This document shows, piece by piece, positions 34,767 through 46,265 of a DNA stretch of 64,000 nucleotides (its first letter is position 1; each line of letters begins with the position of its first letter). The notes below the pieces were generated by a model. The model was not told where the DNA came from. It did no database searches and worked only from the letters and a program-made list of their open reading frames with translations. The DNA is from Guillardia theta CCMP2712 (taxonomy: Eukaryota > Cryptophyceae > Pyrenomonadales > Geminigeraceae), in assembly GCF_000315625.1 (NCBI RefSeq), contig NW_005434565.1, forward strand, positions 164,521 to 228,520. Reading direction: 5' to 3'. Position numbers and translations under genes: made by a program.

Positions 34767-36321
34767 AGACCGCTGATGTATCCCTCTCCCTCTAAATTAC
34801 GGTGCATCTCTCCGGATCAGTATCCTCCTTTCCTCCTATTTTCTGTCCGGGTCTTTCATTTCCTTCACTCCTTTCATCAGTTTGTATGATCACGCACCGT
34901 ACCACACCAAATCCACCATCTCCTCTCCACCTCCAATTTCATCCTCATATCATCCTCTGTGCTCCTTCTCCTCCTAGACACCCTCACTACTACTCCTCCT
35001 CCCCCCCCTCCTTCTTTCCTCACAGTTTCCTCCTCTTCATTCCTGTGCATTTACCTTATCACTTGTTGGAACGGTCTCCACCACCCCTGCTAAAAGCAGT
35101 GATCTCCCCAAAATAGAACGTCTACCCCCACCCACCCCGGTGCTTGTCAATTAGACCCGTCATCAACCGATCACAGGACCCCCTGCACATCGGCAATACT
35201 GATGATATAAAGTAATGTGGGGTGGGTAGTCGTCCTCATGGGGTATCACTGTGTTTGCAGGGCTGGAAGGGGTGGGTAGAGGGTCTCAGGTACTGCAGTA
35301 CGTTAGTGGACAGGTCCCGAAAGGGTGGTGGTGACCTGGGGGTGGTCCTAAGTTTATTACTATTACTCAACTGATTTTTAGCTTAACTTTGAGTGAACTT
35401 GACTGCCAAGTCACTGAACTGCCGCCGCCGGGCCGGCCCGGAAGTGATCAGGTCAAAAAGAAGACCGTTACAGCTGTCCTCTGACCGTAACCGTACAATT
35501 TTTGCCTCGCAAAGGAGTAAAAAAAAGAAACAAAATCCACCCAAGAGGTAATATCACCCCTATTTATGCGGTCTATACCACCGGTGTCGACAGCGACCTG
35601 TGGTCGGAGTCACGATGCCGATAGTCGGAATGGACATCAGGCAAGGTGGGGTACTTGATCACCCCCCATTTTTACATGTAATACACCGGTACATGCAGAA
35701 AATCGGTTAGAAAGGAGGGGTGGAGGTAGTCCGGATAAAGCCGATACTCGGAAGCCCCGGGTCTAGTCAAAGGCGCGAAGAAGAGACGGGGTTGGGCGTC
35801 CTCATTCGGGAAGGTAGGGTACTACCCTCACTACCTCCCAGATAACTGTGGATTCCGTACTCTTAATGATGGTGGGTCATTACCCCTACCCACAACAGAC
35901 TGTACCCTACCCCTAGAATATCGGCAAGAAAACTTCCGGTGATTTGACGGAATGCATATATAGGGAGTTTGGGAAATGGCAGAAAGGATCAATTAGCGGA
36001 TAAGGTTTCAGAAGGAATATTGCAGACAGATGTGCTGCCTCCAATGCAGCAACTTTCTTTGTTCGGTGATGAAAGCAGTGTTAGCACGCCTTAGTATTCA
36101 GCAAAACCTTGTCTTATGATTTCTTCAAAATATAGTTGAGGCCATACACAAGATGGTGGTCCATTGTTGTAGAACAAGGTGGTGTTTAAGTCGAGCACCA
36201 GATATAGCTGAAGCTAATCTTTTCTTCGCAGTTGTATTTCTCTTGGCAAAATCCTTTACTTTCCTCTCACTGGCAGCATTGCTACGGGTTTGGTGCAAGA
36301 TTGACTGATCTCGCAGCAAGC
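34767..36321. repeat. Intergenic region rich in C-rich/G-rich tracts and hairpins
   Basis: No gene seen. 34800–35060 is pyrimidine-rich. 35105–35930 repeatedly shows TACCCCCACCC, GGGGTGGGTAG and short inverted repeats such as GGTAGGGTACTACC (about 35813). A GC block GCCGCCGCCGGGCCGGCCC lies near 35421. 35940–36300 is AT-leaning and unremarkable. Confidence 0.5.
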
Positions 36322-36765
36322 ATGGGCAACAGCCACGCTTGCATGTTCTGTGACCAAGTTACCAAGACACAAAACCCTGAATGTCACTACGAGGTGAGTA
36401 CAGGTCATAGAAATAATTGCGTGACCAGGGACGTGTTCAAGAGCAAAGAATATCTTACAGTGGACAAGGAGAACAAAGAAAATAATTGCACTGATGCAAA
36501 CAATGCGACCGAGATTGCGGAGATGAAACAAAGGGCGAAGCTCGCGAGAGAGGCCGCCGTAGCACTGTTGGGAAAGCTTCCGAACAGAAAGAATGACTTC
36601 TCGGACGTGCAGGAGAGGCACGCAAAGAAAGTGCAGGGGATGTACTTGCACAACAAACTGATGGAAGCGCTAGAGGAAGCGCGAAAGGAGGCTGAGACAA
36701 AGATTATTGAGAACATGCAAAGTGAGTTCAATGTACAGCAGATCAAGGCAGAAATGCCAATTTAG
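36322..36765 (+). CDS. Small MGNS-start protein, possibly N-myristoylated
   Basis: 147-residue open frame in a single exon. It starts MGNSHACMFCDQV, a good N-myristoylation signal (Gly2, Ser at position 4) with nearby Cys residues suitable for palmitoylation, so membrane attachment is inferred. The rest is charged and helical: AEMKQRAKLAREAAVALLG and a Glu/Lys-rich C-terminus from KLMEALEEARKEAETK to the stop. I chose ATG 36322 rather than 36232 because only it gives the lipidation motif. A GTGAGT at about 36393 looks like a donor, but using it with the nearby AG breaks the frame, so I keep it unspliced. Family not recognised. It converges on the next gene 109 bases away. Confidence 0.6.
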   Translation: MGNSHACMFCDQVTKTQNPECHYEVSTGHRNNCVTRDVFKSKEYLTVDKENKENNCTDANNATEIAEMKQRAKLAREAAVALLGKLPNRKNDFSDVQERHAKKVQGMYLHNKLMEALEEARKEAETKIIENMQSEFNVQQIKAEMPI

Positions 36766-36874
36766 ACTACTGAGTTGCCCTCATAAGAGATTTGATATAT
36801 ATAAACTAATTTTTTTCCCCAGCGAGGAAGGTGAGGAGGAAGAACATGTATCTTTGTTTTCTGTCGCACCGCTC

Positions 36875-38320
36875 TCAGCCGTTTCCTCTTCGCACCCTCG
36901 CATGGTCTTCAGCTCGAGCTATCCTCTCGTGGGGTACCCTGTCTTCATAGAGCAGCAGTCTGTGTCGGAGCTCCTTCGACTCACGTGTCATAGTCGTTAC
37001 CTTTGATCTCAGGTTGTGGTTTTCTGACATCAGCAAACGCAGTGAATTGCTCATCTCTTGCGCCTCTGCCTGCAGCTGTCTGACTCTGCTCTGTTGAATC
37101 TTCACAAGCTCCCCTGGCTTCATGTTCACTTGATTGAACCTCTCCTGAAGCTCCTTGCACTTTTGGGACAAAGAGATCCTCTCTTCACGCAGCTCTCTGA
37201 TCACATTCTTGTAGTCTTCTGTCTTCTGTCTTGCAGCTATCAGCTTCTCTGCCATGGATCGTGAGAGTTGCGGCGCAACCTTTAATCTGTCCAATCTATT
37301 CTTGGCCTCCATGAAATCTCCACTGTGCTTCAAGTTCTCGGCATTCATTTGCTCCAATTTTGCTTGATCTTCGATCAGCTCTGCTACAAGGTCTGAAAGA
37401 TTGCTGATAGATTCCACATAGACGTCGCTGAATCGCTTCTTGTCTAGGGCAAATTCGTCCAGCGTCTTCATCATGCTTTCTGCACGTTGTGCAATGGATG
37501 GGAACGAGATCGAGAGCTTCTCGTATCGCTCCTGCAGATCTTGAGATAACTGCAAGCGACCAATCAGCTTGACGTGAGTCTGGTCAATTGAGCCGCAAGA
37601 CAGTTCGCAGCAAGAGATTGCCTCTTGCAGGGAGCTGGACGACATCTCTAGGGCATGTGATAGGTTGGATGTTTCTTGGAGCAACCTTGCAATCGTTCTG
37701 CGAGCAAACTTGATTCTTCGCTTGAGCCTTCTGTCGGAGTGTTGGTTGCAATCGAACTCAAAGAAGTCACGGAGTTCTGCATCATCCGTGAATGAGTTGA
37801 CATCGATATTCTCCTCCTCCTCCTCCTCCTCCTCCTCCTCCTCCTCTTCGTCGCTCCCATCAAACAGCAATCTTGACACGCTGCCTTTCTCTGAGGACAG
37901 CTCAGCATTGGATTGCTTCTCCTTCAAGACTGCGCTGGTCATTTTCCACTCCTCTGACAGTCTCGTGTGCGAGTCTCCCTTATCTTCGGTATGACCCTTG
38001 GGAAGGAGGAACCCATCGAACCCATGAGCGGGAGGGGGTCTAGGAGTGTGCTTCTCTTCCATTCTCGGGGACAGGAGCGGGGGCGAGAAAGGGTCCATGG
38101 CACGAACAAGGGAAAAGCCTGAGGGAGGATGGATTGTTTCCGCGTCCTCGTCATACCTGATCCCAGGGGTCGTGTTGCGTTGGTATTGTTCAATATCCTC
38201 CTCCTCATTGACTTCATCATCATGGTCATCTCCTTGACATGATTTCACATCGTTTTCCTCCTCTTCCTCTCGAATCATCATCCTCAGACGGCTTATAGCC
38301 GTAGAAAGATCCATCTTCAC
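36875..38320 (-). CDS. Acidic coiled-coil protein
   Basis: Intronless 481-residue open frame, unusual in this window. The N-terminal third is disordered and acidic (several Glu/Asp runs, one of about fifteen Glu residues at about 37815–37850 encoded by a GAG array). From about residue 200 to the end it is charged and helical with long heptad-like segments (RLKRRIKFARRTIARLLQ, ELREERISLSQKCKELQERF, VRQLQAEAQEMSNSLRLLM). This predicts a parallel coiled coil of about 250 residues. Such proteins are often cytoskeletal or centrosomal, but I recognise no family. Start at 38320 (MKMDL) is the first ATG; the second is two codons later. Confidence in coding is high, in function nil. Confidence 0.75.
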   Translation of the reverse strand: MKMDLSTAISRLRMMIREEEEENDVKSCQGDDHDDEVNEEEDIEQYQRNTTPGIRYDEDAETIHPPSGFSLVRAMDPFSPPLLSPRMEEKHTPRPPPAHGFDGFLLPKGHTEDKGDSHTRLSEEWKMTSAVLKEKQSNAELSSEKGSVSRLLFDGSDEEEEEEEEEEEEENIDVNSFTDDAELRDFFEFDCNQHSDRRLKRRIKFARRTIARLLQETSNLSHALEMSSSSLQEAISCCELSCGSIDQTHVKLIGRLQLSQDLQERYEKLSISFPSIAQRAESMMKTLDEFALDKKRFSDVYVESISNLSDLVAELIEDQAKLEQMNAENLKHSGDFMEAKNRLDRLKVAPQLSRSMAEKLIAARQKTEDYKNVIRELREERISLSQKCKELQERFNQVNMKPGELVKIQQSRVRQLQAEAQEMSNSLRLLMSENHNLRSKVTTMTRESKELRHRLLLYEDRVPHERIARAEDHARVRRGNG

Positions 38321-38630
38321 TATGTCTGTGGATCTCTTAGCTACCCACTGTCATTCACTCCCTTCCTCTGTCTCTGTCCCCTCCTGCCGCCGCAATCCTT
38401 GAGTCAAGACCCCTGCGCCCCGCCTGCATTGCGCCGGGCGGCTAGTCAACTCTCTTCAAGTTTTAGTCAACTAGTTTCCGAACTCTCGGAAGTTCAAACT
38501 GGCTCAGTCGCCGTACACTCGGCCGGTATTGCCCGGGCCCCGGAGCCTGCGTACAAAATGTTTACTTAATCAGGATTTTGTAATTATTTGCTACAATTAT
38601 CAGAATATTGTTGCACCAACGGTAACAATT
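38321..38630. other. GC-palindrome module
   Basis: Intergenic. Contains GCGCCGGGCGG (about 38425), two AGTCAACT copies, the inverted repeat TTCCGA…TCGGAA (38476–38481 and 38486–38491), and GCCCGGGCCCCGG at about 38530. AT-rich DNA follows. It resembles the modules near 11.0, 35.4 and 46.2 kb. Confidence 0.5.
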
Positions 38631-38636
38631 GATTAT

Positions 38637-38716
38637 ATTTATCACCCCCACCTACAAATTACGTGGAGATACATGGGGTACTGTCATATCAGATGTCAGG
38701 GGTGGGGGTGATAAAT
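38637..38716. repeat. Perfect 16-bp inverted repeat (hairpin)
   Basis: ATTTATCACCCCCACC at 38637–38652 is the exact reverse complement of 38701–38716, with a 48-base loop. It lies in a C-rich/G-rich intergenic tract continuing to about 39015. Confidence 0.9.
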
Positions 38717-39299
38717 GTACCCCTTAATATATCTCAAAAAGGATGGTAAATAGGGGGTAGGGTATATGACGGAGCCATCACAGGTTGGAGGAAAAGGTTG
38801 CAGAATTGGAGCATGAAAAAGGCGGGGTAGGGGTAGATCATTGGTCGTTTGGAGTGGGTGGGGGTATAATTCTATCTCCGGATGATATGATAAATAAGGG
38901 GGTATTTGTACTATATTGTTGGGGTCATGCTAACCATGGGGTAGGTGGATGTGTGGGTAGGTGTTCAGTGAAAAGGTGGGGTAGGACGGTCATGGCCTCA
39001 ATGGTTTTTTTGGGGAAGTTTGCGACTCAGGATGGCACGAATGCTCAGGGGGAGGGGGGGGAGGGGAGGACAGGAGGGAAGGAACAGAGGACAGGACAGG
39101 ACAGGACATGTCGAAAGAGAGCAAGGCAGGGCCAAACAGAAGGGGATGTTGGACAAACAAGCAGCAGTAACCCGAAGTCAGAAAGGTTTACATCATACGA
39201 GTGTGGTGCGTTTCCTGCCTCATTCGGGAGGTTACAGTGTGCAGGGTACAGGCTACACAGATGCAGAACAAGACGACTGATCCGAGCCTTGTGCGGACT

Positions 39300-41440
39300 T
39301 GATAGGATATTGACTTGAAACGGTTCTCAGGCTGGAAAAGCAGTGGGAAGAAGTTTTGTGGGACCGAACGGAGTCATCGTAGCACCGTGCAGAGGTTCAT
39401 GCTTGAATACTCGTTTGATCTCTCCCTCCTCACTCTGCTCTCTCCTCTCCTATCTCAGGGGATGTGGAAGTCTCAGATTGCCCTTCGACACGTCCTCGGC
39501 GACCCATGGCCGAGCATGTCCTTGGAGGCTCGTGGGCTCAATGATGTAGGAGCTACTCCCCCCTCCCTCCCGCCTCCTCCTCCTCATTTGGCTGAGCATG
39601 CTGAGACAGGTGGACGACAGGGTCACGCTCGTCGCTGCCATGAACGAGGTGCGCCAGCCACTGCGTCTCCTCGCATGGCGGGAGCCAGGCCTTATCTTTC
39701 TGCTGTACAGATTTCACGGCTGGGGAGGGACAACCTCACGAGGACGAACGAGGCGCACAGAGAAGTGACGGAGCAGGGTGACATGAAGAGGTTCTTGGAC
39801 GCTGTGGCGTTTGACGGATGGCTGCAGTCCTGATATCGGCAGTGACATCAGCAGAAGCCTTGAGCCGTATCATCCAGCGATCGCAGATGAATTCCAGTGA
39901 GAGATACAGCCATGCTTTAAGGTTGGTCTCTTTGCCGTTGCTGAACTTGTGCTCTCTTGCTTGCTCCCACCGTCTCGAGATCGCCTGACGGGTCCTCAAA
40001 GGGAGGGAGGGGAGCACCCGTTGAGCTCTCGGTCGCATCGCCATCAGGACGTCAGTCTTCTCCTCGTTACTCTTCTCTCCTCTCTCACCCGATAGCACCA
40101 GGGCGCCTCGTCTGCCTCCGGGAAGGGATCAGAGAGCGAGGTTCCCCCTCCTGACGATGCCCTCTGCCCCCGCTAACGTCTCCGGCAGCTGGAGGAGCAC
40201 TTCATTATGAACCTCACCGCCCAGGAGCGGTTGTTGATCGAGAGGCAAGCTTGCAGCGAGTCGTCAGTCATGCGCAGTGACGGTGAGGAGCAGGTACAGG
40301 GCAAAGAAGATGGCTGAGAGCAACGGAGTTTCGAGCTCGTCGACTCGCCGGCCAGTCCTCTCCAGACGTTCCAAGGCAAGAATGAGCTCACCTGGCTCAT
40401 GGTCCAGCCTGTCCTGACACCTTTCGCGAGCAGAGCTTGCCCAAGGAGAGACCGATAGCGTCGAAACTCGAGCGTGTGGAAGAGGAAGTCACTGAGTGGG
40501 TCAGCGAGCCGGAGGCTGGAGATTACCCGGATCTGAGCAGGAAGAACGAAAGGTGAGGTTTCGCTTCCTCTGTTCCGCTATGAATGTCTCCCTTTACCTC
40601 CTCCCTAGATCGCAAAGTCTGCCCCATCGCATCCCTGTCCAGGTCTGAGATCTGCTGCCTCTCACCGAGCCTGATACTGCTTCAGATCATGCTGGAAGGA
40701 GGGAGCAAGATCGAGCAGTTCCAACCCTCCAAACCTTCTTCCACAAAGGTGTGGAGGGCGGTTGTCCCAGGAGGGGGGAATGACGGAGACTGCAGGCGAA
40801 GATCGTCGAGCTCCTTCACTCCCTCCCCGGATCCCCTCCGAGCAACAAGAACGTGAAGATGTGGGAGGCTCAGTCTCGCTCCCCGGGCTCCGGTACGTGC
40901 CGTTGAGGGGAAGAAAGAGGAGAGCGAGGAGGGAGAGAGGGAGGAGGGAGCAGAAGAGGGAGGGAAAGGAGACAAGGAGGAGAAGAGAGCGGAAGGAGGG
41001 AGAGGGAGCAGAGGGTTGAGGGGGGCAAGGCTCGTTCTGACGGGGAAGGAGCAGCTGCAGCATTGAAGGCCCAGTGGTCGAACACCAAGGTTCCACCTCC
41101 TTGTCACGGCGCCGAAGCTGATGTGCCGGCAGGTTCTGTCAGGGCTTGGACGAGAAGCAGATCAGACGCTGACAGAGTACAACTCATCTGCACAACGTGG
41201 TAACGAATCTCTCTCTCTCTCTCTCTCTCCCTTCCCCCCTCCTTCCTCCCTCCTCTCCCTACCTCCCTCCTGCCTTCATCCTCCTTACTCCTTCCCTCCC
41301 CGTCCCTCGTCTCTCCTCTCAACGCAGCATCTGACTTGTGAACTTTTCCTGTCTGATCCTGTTCCTCTCAAGGTGTTGTGATGCCGCATGCGTCGCTCTT
41401 CGGCACCCTGCGTCATCTGCGCAACCCGGACGAGGAGGTG
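39300..41440 (+). CDS. Unrecognised multi-exon gene
   Basis: Several short exon-like frames on the plus strand suggest one split gene. They are LETVLRLEKQWEEVLWDRTE (39316), QVDDRVTLVAAMNE (39608, before GTGCGC), TNEAHREVTEQ (39748), AEALSRIIQRSQMNSSERYS (39850), LEEHFIMNLTAQERLLIERQ (40190, after CGGCAG), LPKERPIASKLERVEEEV (40438), IMLEGGSKIEQFQP (40687), and MPHASLFGTLRHLRNPDEE (41382, before GTGAGA). They are helical and charged, a composition common in tethering or cytoskeletal subunits. Neither start nor stop is certain, and I recognise no family. Confidence 0.35.
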
Positions 41441-42406
41441 AGAAAGGGAAGGGGAGGGAGAGGAGGAGAGGAGGAGGAAACGCGGGGGACAGAAACGAAG
41501 GAAATAGGAATAGAGAACGATTGGTTTGTAAGAGAACAGGACGGGAGGAAAAGTAGGAGAGATGTAAGGGAACGAAGTAGAGAGGAGGGGAAAGGAGGGA
41601 AGAGGAAAGGAAGGGGGAGGAGGAGAGGAGACTCTGACACGGGTGCATTCAGCGACACGTGGAGCACACGAGGGAAGTTGTTTCCCCGCAGAGAGAACTT
41701 TATGTGCCTGCATAATGTTTTCACACTTTATACATGATAAACACAGACTTAGTACTTGTGCTCCTCCTCCTCCTCCTCCTCCTCCTCCTCCTCCTCCTCC
41801 TCCTCCTCCTCCTTCTCGTGTTCTTTCCCCTCTGTCATGCTCCTTCTATGTTCCCAAGTCCATCAGTGACTTGATTTCTCCTTCACGTGCTCTGCTCGTT
41901 GTTTTCTGCCTTTGCTGTGACCGATGGTTTCACTTCATCCTTCCCGCCTCTCTCGTCATCCTTCCTCTCCTGGAGCTTCCTCCTCACCTGCCAGATCGTC
42001 AGACTCCATCCCTCCTCCTCTTGCTCCTCCTCCACCACCTCCTCCTCCTCCCTACCTCCCACCTTCTCTGCCTCCTTCCTCTCTCTTTATCCTCTTCTTC
42101 TCCTTCCTCTTCTACTCTCTCCCTCCTCCCTCCCTCCTCCCCTACATCGCGGATCGTCTTCTCCTTGTTCTGCCTCTCGACTTTCTCTGCTTGGTTCACG
42201 TTCCACGTGTCCACCCTGACAAGCCCCGGCATGTAGTCAGCAGGAAGAAACAGGAGCAGGTGAGGTGAAGGAGGAGGTGAAGGTAGACACCGGAGGAGAG
42301 GGACGAGCAGAGGAAGGAGGACGAGCAGAAGAACAAACGAGGAGGACGAGGACAGGACAGGACAAACGTGACGAAAGCGGAAGGCGCGGGGGGCTGGCCT
42401 GTGGAG
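41441..42406. other. Low-complexity DNA up to assembly gap
   Basis: GA-rich and then (CTC)n-rich (41761–41814) sequence. It may be introns of the preceding gene, with possible exon fragments around 42170–42260. Nothing secure. Confidence 0.35.
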
Positions 42407-42825
42407 NNNNNNNNNNNNNNNNNNNNNNNNNNNNNNNNNNNNNNNNNNNNNNNNNNNNNNNNNNNNNNNNNNNNNNNNNNNNNNNNNNNNNNNNNNNNNN
42501 NNNNNNNNNNNNNNNNNNNNNNNNNNNNNNNNNNNNNNNNNNNNNNNNNNNNNNNNNNNNNNNNNNNNNNNNNNNNNNNNNNNNNNNNNNNNNNNNNNNN
42601 NNNNNNNNNNNNNNNNNNNNNNNNNNNNNNNNNNNNNNNNNNNNNNNNNNNNNNNNNNNNNNNNNNNNNNNNNNNNNNNNNNNNNNNNNNNNNNNNNNNN
42701 NNNNNNNNNNNNNNNNNNNNNNNNNNNNNNNNNNNNNNNNNNNNNNNNNNNNNNNNNNNNNNNNNNNNNNNNNNNNNNNNNNNNNNNNNNNNNNNNNNNN
42801 NNNNNNNNNNNNNNNNNNNNNNNNN
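42407..42825. other. Assembly gap (419 N)
   Basis: Unknown bases. The non-round size suggests an estimated gap. The stop codon of the minus-strand membrane protein abuts its right edge. Confidence 0.99.
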
Positions 42826-45800
42826 TCAGCCATTCTCCTTCAGCCCTTCGACTTCATCCTTGAGCTCCTCCACCTCTTGTCGCCACTTCAAGACCATCTC
42901 TCGGTCCCTGCGCTGACGTCACCTCCTCCTCCTCCTCCTCCTCCTCCTCCTCCTCCTCCTCCTCCTCCTCCTCCTCCTCCTCCTCCTCCTCTCACTTAGC
43001 CGTCGGCTTCCTCTTCCACGCGAAGAAGGATGGGATGTCGGAGATGTGCACGCAAAGTCTCGCCAGCCACACGCCTGCCACGCCTCAGCACTAGCATCAG
43101 CATCAGCATCGAGGGGACGAACCGGAGAGCAGGGCAGGAGTGTTGATAGCCGCGGCGATGAGGGCAGGAGGAGGAGAGAAGAGGAAGAGAGGAGAGGGAG
43201 CGAGGAGGACCAGGGCAGACTCGAGGTGCGTGTTGATAAAGCTGAGCTGCAAGATGCGCCAGATGGAGTAGGGGAGAATCACGGCGACCCTAGGAAGGAG
43301 AGTCAGGAGGAGAAGAGAAAGAAGGAGGAAGGAGAAGGAGAGGGAGGAGGATGGGAGAGGAGGGTGAGACCAGGAGAGAGAATCGTAAAGGGAGTTGAAC
43401 GAGGAGAGGCGGAAGCGAGGGAAGAAGGAGACAGGATGGGACAAGGACGAGGACCATGCAGGCGATTTGAGCTTGTCTCGGAGGAGGTCGACTGTCCCGA
43501 GCTCGAGGCCTGACGAGAAGATAAGAGAGGGAGAGAGGGAGAGGAGAGGACGCATGAGAGAAAAGCAGGAGGGATGGAGAACGTGAGATAGGAAAGACAA
43601 GACAGGTATATGAGGGAGGAGGAGGAGGAGGAGGAGGAGGAGGAGGAGGAGGAGGAGGAGGAGGAGGAGGAAAGCGGGAGGGAATGGACGGGGGGTCGTT
43701 CACCGACGCCGAGGAAGTATGGAGCGAAGATGGAGGCGACAAGCTGCCACTCTCCTCCCGTGCCAGCAGCGAGCGCGATAGGGAGGAAGGGGAGGATGAA
43801 ACCGATGGCAGTAAAGATCCAGGAGGAGGAGGATAGCACCTCCCAGAACCCCTTCCCTGTGATCGAGTCCGTACGCGGAACTCCTTTGAACGGCTGTGAG
43901 AGCTGCTGCAGGACGAAACGAACGAGGGGAAAGAAGTCAATTAGCGTGCAAGAAACAGGAAAGAAGAAACGAGGTGATGGTGGCAGGAGGTTGGGGAGAA
44001 GGGAGAGAGAGGAGGAGGACGGAGAATGGGGGTTGACCAGGAGTCCTTACCATGCGCGATTGCGTTGCATCCCAGTCCTCATAATTCTGATAGAACAGGG
44101 CCATCCTCCTTAGCACGAGGGTAGTGATGAAGTAGAAGACAAAGTCTCTGCGAAAGATCGACTGCGAAGGAGAGGTGAATGTTCGTTCGTTCCCCCAACC
44201 CGTTCCCCAACCCCCACTATATCCTCCTGCTCCCGCTCCTGCTGCCGCTCCTGCTCCTGCTCCTGCTCCTGCTCAACCTGCTCCTGCTCCTGCTCAACCT
44301 GCTCCTGCACTTCCTTCTTCTCCTTCTCTTGTTCCTCCTTGGCCTCTCCCTCCTTTGCATGTTCACATCCAGCTCGCTAACCTCACCAGGCAAATAGAGT
44401 CCGAGAGGAAGAACTGGCTGGCGATCCCCAACATCTGTCGGTCAACGTATCAACTAGATCTCCATCCTCCTCCTCTTGATCCTCCTCCTCCTCCTCCTCG
44501 TTGCCTCCCTCCTTCACTTACTGACCCATCTTTCTCCTCCCCCCTCCCCTCCCTCACCCAAGTGGCGATGATGAATAAAACCTTCTGCAGCTGGAGTCCG
44601 ATGAAGATCAGGTTCCCTCCGGCGTCTTGGAGGCTGGAAATCGTAATCTCTCATCAACTTCACTGTATTCCTCCATCCATTCTTGGCAATAAAAGCAAGC
44701 ATTCTGCGAACAGCAGGATGTACCTGCAGACGATGAAGGCGAAGATTCCTTTCAGGACGATGAAACAAGCTGCAAGGGCCGTCTACACGCTCATCAGGAA
44801 GCAGGAAGGGGGTGAATGTCTTACCTTGATAGTTGCAATGAGGAACATAACAGGATGGTAAACCAGAGGCAAGTTCCATGACTGCATCGTGAGCACCATC
44901 TACAACAAAAGTCAGACCGAGTTAAGAGAGTATAGATAAGGGAGGATGGAGTAGGGAGTAGGGAGTAGGGAGGACAGAGGAGAGCGGAGGGAGAGGAAAG
45001 GAGGGAGCAGGGAGCAGGGAGCAGGGAAGAAGAAGGAGAGAGAGGAGGAGAAACAGAGAAAAGTGAAGTTGAGATGGGGAGGAGGTCAGGAAGATGCGAG
45101 GCGAGGATCTAACCCCTTGCATGAAAGGTGGAATCGCCGACAGTGACGCGAAGTTTGCAGTCATCAGCTCGAGATTCTTCTGGACAAGGATTGGGAACCC
45201 TCCCTAAGAAGGAAAGAGTCAGGAGGGGTCTTGAGGGGGATGGGAGAGGTCGGTCACTTGGGCGCTAGCAGCAGAAGTCCACGAAAGGACATCTCCTCCC
45301 ATCATCACGAGCCTCTTGCTCAGCTCAAACATCCAAGAAAGGAAGAAACTCCAGACCAACAACCTGAACGACTGACGACAGCTTGTCAGTCAACTTCACT
45401 CGGGGAGGGGGCTACAACTGGGGATCGGCTCTGCATGAAAGGGAGGGAAGGGGGATGAAGAAGGAAGCCTCACCTGTTTGAGGAGAAGGATGGGAACTGG
45501 CTGTTTCTTCCATTCCTCGCCTTCCCTGCGAACCTGCCCGACCTTGTTAATCCTCGCCAACTGGAAATTCTCATGGCGAATACCGCTCCTTTCTCGCGCC
45601 ACTGCTCTGCGCGCCTCAGTCTCATGTCCAGCGTCAGCAGGCTCCTCCTTGGGAACTGCTGAGGTAGCCGTCTGGTGTGCGCATTGAACTCCATCTCCTT
45701 CCTCCTTGCAAGAAGAGGAGGCGTCATCCCCCATGCTGTTCCACCCATACCCGAATCCCTTCCGACCCTGCATTGAAAGTTCCCAGAAGGACCCCCGAAA

Positions 45801-45928
45801 CTTCCTGAGCATGCTGATCCTCGGCTTCCGCCTATCTCTCTTCCTCCTCCTCCCCTGCTCATCGGCACGGACGTCCAGCCAGCGCCGCATGCCGCCAGCG
45901 CCGCGGCCAGCGCCGCCCGTAAGAGCAT
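42826..45928 (-). CDS. Multi-pass membrane protein with signal peptide and C-terminal coil
   Basis: Many short exons encode hydrophobic segments. The start MLLRAALAAALAACGAGW (ATG 45928) looks like a signal peptide. It joins in phase, through an intron whose donor is GTCGGA at about 45763, to EEGDGVQCAHQ… and QLARINKVGQVRREGEEW. Membrane-type segments follow: VWSFFLSWMFELSKRL (45345), PILVQKNLELMTANFASL (45190), VYHPVMFLIATIK (44855), TALAACFIVLKGIFAFIVC (44790), NLIFIGLQLQKVLFIIATW (44610), RRDFVFYFITTLVLRRMALF (44150), SWIFTAIGFILPFLPIALAA (43815), VAVILPYSIWRILQL (43285) and VAGVWLARLCVHISDIPSFF (43075). A last exon (REMVLKWRQEVEELKDEVE) ends with TGA at 42826–42828. If the organism is a cryptophyte, a signal peptide could mean plastid-complex targeting (inference). 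Family not recognised. Confidence 0.6.
42926..42993. repeat. (CTC)n in intron
   Basis: About twenty CTC triplets between the last two exons of the membrane-protein gene; purine on the sense strand. Confidence 0.9.
43615..43672. repeat. (GGA)n in intron
   Basis: About nineteen GGA triplets in an intron of the membrane-protein gene; pyrimidine on the sense strand. Confidence 0.9.
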
Positions 45929-45959
45929 GGAGACACGGGGTGGAAACCTATGCGGTAGG

Positions 45960-46265
45960 ATTAGCACTAGAACTGTTTTAAGATTAAATATTGTTCATTT
46001 TTAACTCTATTATTTTTCATTTGTGCATATATTGCTAATTTTAGATTTGAAATGAAATAATTTAATCTTAATTATGAAAGAACAGCGTTAAAATTTTGAA
46101 TTTTCTTTTTTCCTTTACAGGATATTTTCTTCCTCACCCAGTGCTCTTTTTTTCCTTTACAGCCCACGGGCCCGACGCGGGCCCGGCCCGGGTTCAAGAT
46201 GAACTTCCGAGTTCCGAAGTTCGGAACTGTCGGAGTCGGGCCGAGGGTCCCGGCGCCGCTAGTGC
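45960..46265. other. AT-rich block plus GC-palindrome module
   Basis: AT-rich DNA 45960–46155 with TTTTTTCCTTTACAG twice (about 46107 and 46149), then GGGCCCGACGCGGGCCCGGC and a perfect inverted repeat GTTCCGAA-G-TTCGGAAC at 46211–46227. No gene recognised. It is the best-formed member of the GC-palindrome modules. Confidence 0.55.

Noticed and set aside
36393-36430. GTGAGT…CCAG intron in the small MGNS protein
   Set aside because: Removing it shifts the frame, while the unspliced frame is open and charged-helical to a natural stop.
42237-42999. ORFs spanning the run of N
   Set aside because: Unknown bases were treated as open; only the short minus-strand exon ending at 42826 is supported.
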